From Xenopus tropicalis (Eukaryota > Chordata > Amphibia > Anura > Pipidae), in contig NC_030677.2 in NCBI RefSeq assembly GCF_000004195.4, forward strand, positions 202,294,713-202,358,712: a stretch of 64,000 nt of DNA. The letters are read 5' to 3'. Positions 20,521 through 31,467 of this stretch are shown here, piece after piece. A program made the position numbers and the translations under genes. Each line of letters begins with the position of its first letter. Within the stretch, counting starts at the first letter, position 1. A model generated the notes under the pieces. That model was not told the DNA's origin, did not search any database, and was given only the letters and a program-made list of their open reading frames with translations.

Positions 20521-20835
20521 AAAAAAAAATGGAATTCACATTGCAGCTGCTACTTTAGCGAGTAAGTGAGTAGGAGTTCATTCTGTAACTAGGTCGTTCA
20601 GCATGGCTTTATAACATCCTGAAGAAAATAACTGTCCATTTTTCCATTAATGGTAAACTTGATGGAGAAACATTGGGTTCCAACTGAGTACAAAATCCTG
20701 ATCTTTAATCACTGATATTTATCATCATATGAAACCAATGGAACCTCCTAGACAGATGGAAAGATAGGCAGAAACAGATGATGATAGATTGATCATATAG
20801 ACAGAATGGGAGTTGAGAGAGAAATATATAACAGC
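20521..20835. other. no recognised feature
   Basis: Nothing recognisable ahead of the GATA array. Confidence 0.4.
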
Positions 20836-20887
20836 TTGATAGGATAGATAGATAGATAGATAGATAGATGATAAATAGATAGATAGA
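20836..20887. repeat. GATA microsatellite, short
   Basis: (GATA)n with one interruption, left of the dispersed segment at 20888. Confidence 0.9.
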
Positions 20888-21045
20888 CAAGTAAACAAAG
20901 CTTCTTAGGGGTCTCTGCCTTAAATATTATTGTGGTATTGGCTATAACCCAATCACGGTAGCCCTAAGCCATAGGAGTAATACACAGACAGATAGATACA
21001 TATACATAATATAGATAGATTGGTAAGAGATGAGATACCAATAGA
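20888..21045 (-). repeat. dispersed GATA-associated repeat, copy 1
   Basis: The sequence 'caagtaaacaaagcttctta ... ggagtaatacacagacagat ... ggtaagagatgagatacc' is the reverse complement, with few differences, of 49591-49751. It is therefore a dispersed repeat linked to GATA arrays. Confidence 0.85.
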
Positions 21046-21202
21046 TAGATAGATAATAGATAGATAGATAGATAAATAGATAGCTATAGATAGATAGATA
21101 GATAGATGATAGATAGATAGATAGATAATAGAAAGATAGATATATATGATAGAAGATAGATAGATAGATAGATAGATACCTGTAGATAATAGAAAGATAG
21201 AC

Positions 21203-21269
<67 letters not shown>

Positions 21270-21281
21270 TAAAGATAGATA

Positions 21282-21313
<32 letters not shown>

Positions 21314-21331
21314 AAGATAGATAATAGATAT

Positions 21332-21379
<48 letters not shown>

Positions 21380-21390
21380 AAGATAGATAC

Positions 21391-21433
<43 letters not shown>

Positions 21434-21461
21434 AAGATAGATACTAGATAGATAGACAGAC

Positions 21462-21505
<44 letters not shown>

Positions 21506-21530
21506 ATAGAAAGATAGATAGATAGATAAT

Positions 21531-21572
<42 letters not shown>

Positions 21573-21588
21573 AATATAGATAATAGAA

Positions 21589-21619
<31 letters not shown>

Positions 21620-21672
21620 AGATAGATAAGAGAAAGATAGATAGATGATAGATAGATAGATAGATAATAGAT
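21046..21672. repeat. long imperfect GATA/TATC microsatellite
   Basis: About 630 bases of (GATA)n with AATA, GAAA and GACA interruptions. The 246-residue minus-strand frame rich in S, I, Y and L is an artefact of this array. Confidence 0.97.
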
Positions 21673-22394
21673 TGGTCTCCATGCAGCTTCGGTATCTAAT
21701 TACAACGTTGTATAAAATCCAGCATAATTGCCATTTTCAGCAGGTTATAAGTAGAAAAAATAATAAACTTTACCTAATTTGATAAAAACGGCATATGAAC
21801 TATAATACATATCAAGGCCATTTGAAACAACGTATTTATTCTAGATATAGCAACCCTGCTTACGTCCTGTATAGCTCGTTCATTAGGGGCAGCCATCATC
21901 ATCATACTCCATTAAAAAGACACTCGCATTAGTTGGAAGAGATTGGAAAAAAAAGAAACATTCACTTTCCATCTGACTTATCCTTACCATTCTCTCATCT
22001 AAATGAGCTTCTGCTCTGAAAAGATATCCACTTTTCATTCACTTTAATGGGATGTAATCAATATTGTCAGGTATTCAATGGGATTTCCTCCAAATCCATC
22101 ACTTACATTCTTGGGCTTTTTAATTGACTCACTTGGAACTCTTTGTTTTGATTACAGAGCGGCTGAAACGAAAGAGACTCCAGTATTCAGAAGAGAAATA
22201 TGTTCTCAAGAACCAAACAAAACCAATTGCTGGAACAATGCGGCTGTGCCTGATGTCATTGCTAGAAAGGCCCTCATTATTTCTGTGATACATGGGGCTG
22301 TCCGTTATATCATATAGAACAAATACAGATGTAGGCTTGGCTGAAATATGCAGGTATCTCACTTATAGTAGGACCTTTGGATTCTCTATGCGTT
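21673..22394. other. no recognised feature
   Basis: The 79-residue frame at 22078 is preceded by a plausible 'ttgattacag' acceptor at about 22158, but there is no domain match and I do not call an exon. Confidence 0.35.
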
Positions 22395-22506
22395 ATTTAG
22401 TGCAGTGTTTTTCAACCTTTTTTGGGCAAAGGCACACTTGTTTCATGAAAAAAATCACGAGGCACACCACCATTAGAAAATGTTAAAAAATTTAACTCTG
22501 TGCCCA

Positions 22507-23420
22507 GCAGCAGTGCCCCCCTAGTACATTGGTGCCAAGAGCAGTGCCCCCCTAGTACATTGGTGCCCAGCAGCAGTGCCCCCCTAGTACATTGGTGCCA
22601 AGAGCAGTGCCCCCCTAGTACATTGGTGCCCAGCAGCAGTGCCCCCCTAGTACATTGGTGCCCAGCAGCAGTGCCCCCCTAGTACATTGGTGCCAAGAGC
22701 CAGCCCCCCTAGTACATTGGTGCCCAGCAGCAGTGCCCCCCTAGTACATTGGTGCCAAGAGCAGTGCCCCCCTAGTACATTGGTGCCCAGCAGCAGTGCC
22801 CCCCTAGTACATTGGTGCCCAGCAGCAGTGCCCCCCTAGTACATTGGTGCCAAGAGCAGTGCCCCCCTAGTACATTGGTGCCAAGAGCAGTGCCCCCCTA
22901 GTACATTGGTGCCAAGAGCAGTGCCCCCCTAGTACATTTGTGCCCAGCAGCAGTGCCCCCCAGTACATTGGTGCCCAGCAGCAGTGCCCCCCAGTACATT
23001 GGTGCCCAGCAGCAGTGCCCCCCAGTACATTGGTGCCAAGAGCAGTGCCCCCCTAGTACATTGGTGCCAAGAGCAGTGCCCCCCTAGTACATTGGTGCCC
23101 AGCAGCAGTGCCCCCCTAGTACATTGGTGCCCAGCAGCAGTGCCCCCCAGTACATTGGTGCCAAGAGCAGTGCCCCCCTAGTACATTGGTGCCAAGAGCA
23201 GTGCCCCCCTAGTACATTGGTGCCCAGCAGCAGTGCCCCCCCAGTACATTGGTGCCAAGAGCAGTGCCCCCCTAGTACATTGGTGCCAAGAGCAGTGCCC
23301 CCCTAGTACATTGGTGCCCAGCAGCAGTGCCCCCCTAGTACATTGGTGCCAAGAGCAGTGCCCCCCTAGTACATTGGTGCCCAGCAGCAGTGCCCCCAGT
23401 ACATTGGTGCCAAGAGCCAG
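22507..23420. repeat. minisatellite of ~29-32-bp units inside the hAT element, about 29 copies
   Basis: Two unit types alternate irregularly. One has 'ttggtgcccagcagcagtgc' and the other 'ttggtgccaagagcagtgcc', both followed by 'ccctagtacattgg'. Repeated short frames on both strands come only from the unit length. Confidence 0.97.
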
Positions 23421-23739
23421 CCCCAAATTAAGGCATATAATCAAATAAAATCCAGCAAAGGTTTTACAAAGTTATAAAACAGATGGAGCAATAGGACAGC
23501 AGGTTGCCAGAGCAGGCCCATACTATTCTGTGCAGTATGCATGGCGCTGTGAAAAGACATAAATACAGAATTAAGAGGAAATATTATCAGCCCGAATGCT
23601 ATGGTTACCGGTTCAGTCTGACTGGCCGCTTCTTTGGATCACACAGCACAAAGAATTCCAGAATTGCCTCCATGCTCTTCGTCGTATTCATCTGTTCATC
23701 TGGCTGATTGAAAAATCCTGCGCTCCGTGACTTCCTGAC

Positions 23740-23992
23740 ACCCGAGAGCCACGCCTCCCATCCCCACCACCTCCGCTCTATCAGCGACTGTACCACAGGG
23801 CCACGCCTCCCACCCCCTCCGATCTATCGGCGCAAGTCCCACAAAGCCACGCCTCCCAACCCTCCGCCTCCTATCCCCACCCCCTCCGCTCTATCAGCGC
23901 CAGTCCCACAAAGCCACGCCTCCCAACCCTCCGCCTCCTATCCCCAAACCCCTCCGCTCTATCGGCGCCTGTATCGCAAGGCCACGCCCTAA
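23740..23992. repeat. GC-rich tandem repeats inside the same hAT element
   Basis: Repeats of 'ccacgcctccca', 'ccccctccgctctatc' and 'agcgccagtcccacaaag' at intervals of about 60-75 bases, three to four copies. Confidence 0.85.
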
Positions 23993-24189
23993 GCTCCGCT
24001 TGCTTAAAATAAGTTACGTCCGCCCTTGCCTTGACTGCTTAGTAAGCCTGATCCCGCCCTGCCTACGGCACACCAGGTAACATCTCGCGGCACACTAGTG
24101 TGCCGCGGAACAGCGGTTGAAAAACGCTGATTTAGTGATACAATATGCAACCCTTAATGGTAAAGGATCCATTATAAAGGGAATAGGGG

Positions 24190-24432
24190 CAGTGATCCCC
24201 AACCAGTGGCTCGGGGGCAACATGTTGCTCACCACCCCCTTGGATGTTGCTCCCAATGCCCCCAAAGCATATGTACTGCCATATGGAGCCTGCTGTAGGC
24301 TGCCAGTCCACATAGGGGCTACCAAATAGCCAATAACAGCCCTTAATTGATACCCCTAGGTATGTTTTTCATGCATGTGTTGCTCCCCAACTCTTTCACA
24401 TTTGAATGTGTAAAAAAGATTGAGGAACCCTG
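24190..24432 (-). mobile_element. hAT-like repeat B copy, reverse orientation
   Basis: Starts cagtgatccccaaccagtgg, contains 'gcaacatgttgctcacca' and ends gaggaaccctg. Flanks aatagggg/aattgggg match 7 of 8 at the expected position, allowing one extra G at the right end. Confidence 0.75.
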
Positions 24433-24604
24433 GAATTGGGGTCTTTGGAATCCTATCTGGCCTGCTGGCAGCAAAGACAAACCTATTATAGCTGAATATG
24501 GATATGGGGGGGGGGATAAGGTGGTTTAATACTTATAAGTGCCTTATAAGTATCTGCCGTATCTTTGCCTTCAGGTTGTGCATCGGTTGAATTTACAATT
24601 TCAT

Positions 24605-24885
24605 CATCTAGGTCAAGGACAGGTCTGCCCGACCGACATCTGGCCTGAAATCGGGCAGGTTTGATTTTTCCGTCATATCGGGGACTGCAGCGGCTCGTTG
24701 ATGCAGTCCTCTGATCCGACAGTGCCTATCCCAGTGGTTCTAACTCGATTGTTTGGCCCCAAGGCCAATTAGACCGAATTAGCCCGATATCGCCCACCCG
24801 TAGGTTGAGATATCGGAAGAAGATCCACTCACTTGGTGAACTCGCCAAGCGAGCGGATCTTTCCGTGTACGGCCGCCTTAAGAGG
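24605..24885 (+). mobile_element. MITE family A copy (left end missing)
   Basis: 'ccgacatctggcctgaaatc' through 'ggatctttccgtgtacggcc'. It is followed by repeat C and repeat B in the same order as at 1467. Confidence 0.75.
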
Positions 24886-25176
24886 CCCATTTATCAACAT
24901 TCTCATTTTTGTGGTTTTAGAGATTTTTGTTAAACCACGACTAAACTTTCCAAGTCATTTATTAAAAGATCCGAATGGAAAAAGCACGAACAAAAAAAGA
25001 TGCAGAAAAAACACAAAAACAATTACTTTTTCACGTGGTCGCACAAATGCAAATGTAAAAAAAACCTGAAAACCTCTAAAGCCACAAAGCAAAGTAAAAG
25101 GGACATCTGGGACATCTTCCAGTTGTAAAAGGGACATCTGCCATTGACTTCTACATGATCTCTACAGGTTTTAGAT
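24886..25176 (+). repeat. dispersed repeat C in the second composite block
   Basis: Parallel to 1591-1846, including 'gatgcagaaaaaacac' and 'ccattgacttctacatgatc'. A local duplication of 'aaaagggacatctg' is present. Confidence 0.65.
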
Positions 25177-25482
25177 CAGTGGTCTCCAACCTTTTATATG
25201 TGTGAGCCACATTTTAAATGGAAAAAGTGTTGGGGAGCAACACAAGTATGGAAAATGTTCCTGGGGTGCCAATAAGGGCTATATCTGGCTACTTAATAGC
25301 CCCTATGTGGACTGGCATCCTATAGAAGGCTCTGTTTGGTGTTACACTGGGTTTTATGCAACCAAAACTTGCCCCCAAGTCAGGAATTCAAAAATAAGCA
25401 CCTACTTTGAGGCCACTGGGAGCAACACCCAAGGGGTTGGTGAGCAACATGTTGCCCCTGAGCCACTGGTTGTGGATCACTG
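25177..25482 (+). mobile_element. hAT-like repeat B, complete copy
   Basis: Left end cagtggtctccaacc and right end ggttgtggatcactg are inverted copies. The interior includes 'gagcaacatgttgcccctga'. I see no clear 8-bp target duplication. Confidence 0.75.
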
Positions 25483-25863
25483 AGCTAGGTAATGGAGTTA
25501 TTAGCTAGAAGGAGGAGTTGTGTTAGTGGCTAAGTGATCTGCATCTATAACAGGGACACATTCAAGTGACCCTGGTTTAAATGAATCTGAATGGCAACAC
25601 CTTGTGACCCTGGACAAGCCCCTAATCTCCCGCTATAGTCTCTGGTAATGGCTGCCTTGATTGCTCCAAATCCTGTAAAGAGAGTCTCATGGGAAGCTCA
25701 AATTGTTGAGTTCTTAGTTTTGTCTGCTTTCTAAAGTGTAGTTGCTATAGATGATGAGAATAGCCCTTCAAGAACAGATCTACTATATAGGTACTATATA
25801 TCTACTAAGCCTAGAACAGATCTACTATATAGGTAGAACAGGCCAGTAAGCCCGTATGGGCTG
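25483..25863. other. no recognised feature
   Basis: Contains a small duplicated stretch (agaacagatctactatatag twice near 25770-25835). Nothing else recognised. Confidence 0.45.
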
Positions 25864-26969
25864 CCCTAGTAAAGGTATGGGACCTTATATCCACAATGCT
25901 TAGGACCTGACCCTATGTCACGTGACGTCACACACACTGACATCACAGAAAAGGGAATCATTTAACCATGAAATAAACCCAATAGGGCTGTTCTGCCCCA
26001 ATAAGGGGTAATTATATCTTAGTTGGGATCAAGTACAGGTTCTGTTTTATTATTACAGAGAAAAGGGAATCATTTAACCATTAAATAAACCCAATAGGGC
26101 TGTTCTGCCCCAATAAGGGGTAATTATATCTTAGTTGGGATCAAGTACAGGTACTGTTTTATTATTACAGAGAAAAGGGAATCATTTAACCATTAAATAA
26201 ACCCAATAGGGCTGTTCTGCCCCAATAAGGGGTAATTATATCTTAGTTGGGATCAAGTACAGGTACTGTTTTATTATTACAGAGAAAAGGGAATCATTTA
26301 ACCATTAAATAAACCCAATAGGGCTGTTCTGCCCCAATAAGGGGTAATTATATCTTAGTTGGGATCAAGTACAGGTACTGTTTTATTATTACAGAGAAAA
26401 GGGAATCATTTAACCATGAAATAAACCCAATAGGGCTGTTCTGCCCCCAATAAGGGGTAATTATATCTTAGTTGGGATCAAGTACAGGTACTGTTTTATT
26501 ATTACAGAGAAAAGGGAATCATTTAACCATTAAATAAACCCAATAGGGCTGTTCTGCCCCCAATAAGGGGTAATTATATCTTAGTTGGGATCAAGTACAG
26601 GTACTGTTTTATTATTACAGAGAAAAGGGAATCATTTAACCATTAAATAAACCCAATAGGGCTGTTCTGCCCCCAATAAGGGGTAATTATATCTTAGTTG
26701 GGATCAAGTACAGGTACTGTTTTATTATTACAGAGAAAAGGGAATCATTTAACCATGAAATAAACCCAATAGGGCTGTTCTGCCCCAATAAGGGGTAATT
26801 ATATCTTAGTTGGGATCAAGTACAGGTACTGTTTTATCATTACAGAGAAAAAGAAAATAATTTTTAAAAATTAGAATTGTTTGATTAAAATGGAGTCTAT
26901 AAGGGAAGGCCTTACCGTAATTCTGAGCTTTCTGGATAATGGGTTTCTGGATAACAGATCCAATACCTG
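25864..26969 (+). mobile_element. satellite-bearing MITE, copy 3 (8 units, both ends present)
   Basis: The left arm from aggtatgggaccttatatcc leads to eight units at about 25960-26850. The right arm 'ggagtctataagggaaggcc' ends ggataacagatccaatacct, followed by GTA. Both arms and the array are co-linear with the copy at 58576. Confidence 0.88.
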
Positions 26970-28312
26970 TAAAATGCAACCATTTCTAGTTAATATTCAT
27001 GCCTTCTTGCAGAGAGCTCTGGGGCAGGGGCAATTGGTCTTTCACAAGAATCCGGGTGACTTATACATTGTCATTGACTTTATCTGTGAAGATTAGAAAA
27101 CCCAGTAGATATAACTTTCCACAAGAACCCTTGTGCCATTGCCCTAAATGGATCTTATTATACAGAAAAATGACATAAGCAATTCCACCCCTGAGTCTTT
27201 CCTTCACACTTCAAGTTGACTACTTGCACCAATACATATAAATACACAAGTCCAATTTAATTATTAAATTCATTAATAAAACCCCCATGGCAAACTGACA
27301 CTACAATAAAATGATTCCCCACTCCCAATTTCATTTATTATTCCTGGGATAGTCACATATTAATCACCTCCCCCCTCCAGCCCTATTCCCTCTATTATTG
27401 AGTATTTTCCAATAACAGGTCTGGTGCAAATAATTATATATTTAGTTTCCCCATTTCATGCATATATCACATTTTCCAGACCATATTTACATCTTTATCA
27501 GATGTGTAATTCTCCTGCTCCTTCACCAACACAGCTCTAGAATGGCTGAAGGGCAGACTCAGACAACAGACCTTTGTGCTTATGGGCCCCGGGCAAATAC
27601 CTTATGTGTCTGTTCATTAAGATAAACCTGCAGCTGCCAATGTTTCCTTTAAAACCTATCAGTAGTCTCACGTTCCTCAGTACAACCATTCCCCAATACT
27701 AGGATCTTACCTGCTGCCATTTTGAACAGATCTACAATATGTCCCAACCCTAGTAAGTACTACTTGCTCATGGAATTAAACAAAATTACAGGTAAAATAT
27801 GAGGGCATGTAGCTGAAGGATTACACTTTAAAGCGTTAGCCCACTGCATTTTGACCTAAAATTAATTGCTTGTTTTTAACCCCCCCACATCTGCATGTAG
27901 TCTGGTCCACACGGAATACACTCTCAAGTTTGGTGATGTCTGGCCTTGGTGATGTCTGGCCTTGGTGGAGTTGCATTACTAAAGTAATTATATATTATGT
28001 TTTTGAAAAGTATTCACTTGTAAAAATTAAATTGCAAATTAAACTGGGGGCAGTAAAGATGCCACCTGTCCAGTTTTGACCCAGACACTCAGTTTTTTAA
28101 GGGACTATCTAGGTCAAAACCAGGAAATCCTCCAGATTGCACCTGGCGGTCACAATAGCACCGTCCCCGCTGATGTCATTGTGCATGCCCCTTTACCCAG
28201 GTTTATAACCTGCCAAAGGTGGTAGCCTTAAGGGGCAGGGAACATTAATCAACCCTCTGTCTTTTATACATATGTAATACATTTGCCCATATCAGTCACA
28301 CTTCCATTAAGC
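26970..28312. other. no recognised feature
   Basis: Low-repeat DNA. A 17-bp direct duplication (ggtgatgtctggccttg) lies at about 27933-27966. No convincing exon. Confidence 0.45.
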
Positions 28313-28510
28313 TGGCCATACACGCACCGATAATTCGTACAAAACCTTGTTTGGTACAATATTCTGTGCATGTATCGGCTGGCTCATGGATCGGGCGAGT
28401 GAAAAGATTTTGACTGGGCGCTGTTGAAGGCAGAATGAGGTAGAATTCCTATTGTTTCTACCTCCATATCTGACGATTCAGCCCTGAACGTCTGTGGAGG
28501 GTGGGAACGA
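28313..28510 (+). mobile_element. MITE with gctggccatacacgcaccga end (partial)
   Basis: The terminus resembles those of MITE A ('ggccatacac'), but the interior ('aattcgtacaaaaccttgtt', 'catgtatcggctggc') differs. It is a related but distinct family. The right end was not found. Confidence 0.5.
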
Positions 28511-28537
28511 TCTTTTGTGGGACCAATGGTCTCATTG

Positions 28538-28710
28538 GTGTTTTACTTAGCCACCAAGTGCTCCCACAACCTCACACCATATTCCATTGGATCTGACCAC
28601 ATATTGCCTGCTGTATGCATTACTTGTGTTTTACTTAGCCACCAAGTGCTCCCACAACCTCACACCATATTCCATTGGATCTGACCACATATTGCCTGCT
28701 GTATGCATTA
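28538..28710. repeat. exact 85-bp tandem duplication (period 88)
   Basis: 28538-28622 and 28626-28710 appear identical (from gtgttttacttagccacc to gctgtatgcatta), separated by 'ctt'. It is recent, or conserved by gene conversion, or possibly an assembly artefact. Confidence 0.9.
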
Positions 28711-29259
28711 ACAAGGACCAAGAATGTATAATGATTGATATAGTAGCTAAGATAGGTGCTATGTTGTACAAAAGAAGTTACCTGCAGCATTCAGTTAGGT
28801 ATTTGCTTTCATATACAAACTGGGAGTAGACAGTTCAAAGCTTATTATTAACTGATTGCTATTGGCAGTAGTACTTGTGCAGTTTAGCACTAATGTTTCT
28901 ATATTAGCCCTGTTTTCCCTATCCAACCTGCAGGCCCTCAAAAAAAAATACAGGAGGGGGCCCCAGCTGAACCAGGGATGTTTATACATGAGCCATATTG
29001 TTACTGTGCCCCTGAAAGGTCAGATTGCGCTGCATTTTAGTGTAACATCCTTCCAGGTTCAAGTCTACAACCTGCTGTTTTCTATAAAGCCTGCAATACC
29101 CATGTTCTATTTGAGCAGACAATTTTATGCTGTGCTCACCTTTAGTTTCCAGGTAGGCAAACTGAATTCAGCTGTTGTTAATTTGACCACAGGTGCTCAA
29201 AATTGGCCATCAGTCTGCCTATAAACTCCCCAGCCCTGTGTGCATTCACTGCGCATTGT
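28711..29259. other. no recognised feature
   Basis: A 122-residue plus-strand frame (28856-29224) has no recognisable domain. Confidence 0.4.
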
Positions 29260-29490
29260 AGGTCAGGGTCACAATTCCTATCGTTGACTTCCTATTCCTG
29301 CTTCCTGTTTCTGTACTCCCCTCCCTTGTGTTTCCTGTAGGTCAAGCTCGTTTGTTCCTCAGTGCGCCAATTCCTGTTGTTGACTTCCTGTTCCTGCTTC
29401 CTGTTTCCCTTCTTTGCATTGTGTTGTTTCCTGTAGGTCAAGCTTGTTTGTTCCTTGGTGCTCCAATTCCTATTTCTCACTTCCTGTTCC
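29260..29490. repeat. imperfect tandem repeat, ~80-96-bp units, about 2.5 copies
   Basis: 'cctgtaggtcaagct' recurs at 29333 and 29430, with 'gacttcctgttcctgcttcc' between. A diverged unit begins at 29258. Confidence 0.8.
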
Positions 29491-31149
29491 TGGTTCTGTT
29501 CTATCTATCTTCATAGTCATATGTCCCTTATGTTGTTTTCCTGGTTCTGACCCTGCCTTGTTCCAACCTAGAGTTTGTCTTAAGATTCTGCTTAGCTATA
29601 GAAAAATTTTCAAAATGGTGAAATCTTGCAAAAATTCCAACGAAATGTGTTGGAGTGGCTGTGTTTTTTCTCAGAAATCAATAGGCTTTTTTTGTGTGCC
29701 ACATGCATTGTAGTCAATGGGGTTTTTTTCAATTGTTTCTTTTTTCAATCTGCATTTTTTTCTGTTTTTTTTTCTCTCGAGCCAAAAGCTGTGTAGTCAA
29801 TGGGCATTTTTTCTTGTTTTTTTTTTTTTTTTGTCCCCACTCGAAAAAAATGTGATCTGGTGAAACAAATAACGTGCTAGTGTGGATTTATGAAAAAACA
29901 CAAATTTTACCACAAATTCGCTCAGCCCTACTACACTGCTATTAAACGTATTGTACCCCTATCCTGATTGGCCCTGGAACAATATTTTTTAATGCAGCCA
30001 CTACCATTGGGCGCAGGCCAGGGGGCAGCTCTGTACTTACCCCCTACCCTATGGCAGTCAGTAGGGGCAGGGTGGCCTTGCACCCATCTCTGCGCCTATT
30101 GCAGCACTTCTAAGCACACCATTTCACCCCCTTGGTGCTTTCAAACTTGTATCCAGCGTCCGGGGGGGTAAATGACCCCTTATGCTTTATTTACCCAGAA
30201 CATTTTATGTTATCCATTAAAATTATCAGCTACAGTTTAGCACTGAATCCTTAACTTCCATTTAGGAGCGAGAGGAATCTGCGGCCGGGGATTTCCCATT
30301 TACAAAGTGCTAATCAGTCGGAAAGTTTCCCAATATAGATTTTTACCTTGTTATTTGTTATCAGGTACGAGGCATTAGAACGCATAAGAGAGCACTTGTA
30401 TTCTCTGAAATGCCAATGGCTGGAAGGGAAGGTTTCATGTACCAATTAAAATTAACTTGATAGCTGGAAGTTCCCTGACAACCTGTTTGTCATTTAATAA
30501 GGTTTCTGACACAGCACTTAGCGTTCATCTTATTGTTTATCAACTCATAAAAGTGACGGCTGCGCTCGAAATACTAATGGCTGACACAAAACAAGGACAG
30601 GCTTTTTAGAGCCGAGCTGTAAAATAAAACCCTTTACTGTATAGGCAAATACTGTGATATTGTTTGGAAGAGTTTAACTCCAAATATGATATTTTTATTT
30701 TATTACATGGAAAGTCATATATTGTGATAATTACTCTACTAAACTGTAACTCCCTTGAGTTTCTGAAAGTAACAAGAGCAATAATATGTTCTGCTTCAGT
30801 AACCCAAATGGGATTATGTAATAACAGGCTAGGCCTAGTAACCCATAGCTATCAGTCAGAGCCTTGCTTTCAAAGAGCTGAAAGGTAACTGCTTATTTGT
30901 TGCTATGGGTTACTGGACCTTGCACTTGTTAATACATTATCTGCATAACAACCAATCGAATGCCTGCTTTTATTATCCTAAATCCACTGGTTTGTTACTA
31001 TGGGATACTGGAAAAGGGTTCCTGGATTCTTCCCCTATGGACAGTTCCCAATAATTATATTGTAACCAAAGTCTCAAATATTTATTATAGTCTATAGCAA
31101 AGAAAGGAAATGTGTGCAATGAGGCTGTGACCACAATATTTATACAGAC
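29491..31149. other. mostly non-repetitive DNA; candidate conserved non-coding block 30240-30660
   Basis: 30240-30660 is balanced in composition, free of repeats I recognise, and has no open frame of note. It is the kind of sequence that often proves to be a conserved non-coding element. This is judged by appearance only. Confidence 0.3.
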
Positions 31150-31280
31150 AAAACAGGGATTGTTTGTCCTCATATTTCAATGTATTCAAGCTGGCCAACT
31201 ACATCAAAACAGGGGTGAGTGTGACACAGTTGGCCAGCTTGTATAATATTGCAATATAGGGACAAACAATCCCTGTTTTG
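31150..31280. repeat. long imperfect inverted repeat (~51-bp arms)
   Basis: Arm 31150-31200 (aaaacagggattgtttgtcc ... caagctggccaact) pairs with 31229-31280 (agttggccagcttg ... caaacaatccctgtttt) across a loop of about 28 bases. It is probably a fold-back MITE. Confidence 0.8.
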
Positions 31281-31467
31281 CTTAAAGGGGAGGGCATTAC
31301 TTGGTAGCTTAATGCACAGAATGGCTTAATGTCCTATATATATTGATAATGGGTGCAGAGGGGCTCTTGTCTTTGCCTATACTATATGGGTTATGTAATT
31401 GCTGTCTGTGTTTTACAACCTATTACCTGGCACCTTTTTTCAATAAGTACACACACATACATATAAT

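Larger units (their letters stand above)
22395..24137. mobile_element. 1.7-kb non-autonomous hAT element with internal tandem arrays and perfect 8-bp target duplication
   Basis: Element 22403-24129. The left end cagtgtttttcaacc and right end ggttgaaaaacgctg are inverted copies with one mismatch. The identical 8-mer atttagtg lies at 22395-22402 and 24130-24137. CAG...CTG ends with an 8-bp duplication define hAT. Sub-terminal 'aaggcacact' and 'cggcacaccagg' blocks are typical of such MITEs. Inside are a ~31-bp minisatellite (22507-23420) and GC-rich ~60-80-bp repeats (23740-23990). There is no transposase. Confidence 0.93.

Noticed and set aside
20942..21682. 246-residue minus-strand frame rich in Ser, Ile, Tyr and Leu
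   Set aside because: It is a translation of a GATA microsatellite. A four-base repeat without the right phase gives open frames in several registers.
22158..22320. Possible exon after 'ttgattacag'
   Set aside because: The acceptor is weak, the frame has no domain and there is no matching donor or poly(A) signal nearby.
22500..23448. Repeated short proteins of the type PSSSAPLVHWC
   Set aside because: Produced by the 31-bp minisatellite inside a hAT element, on both strands.
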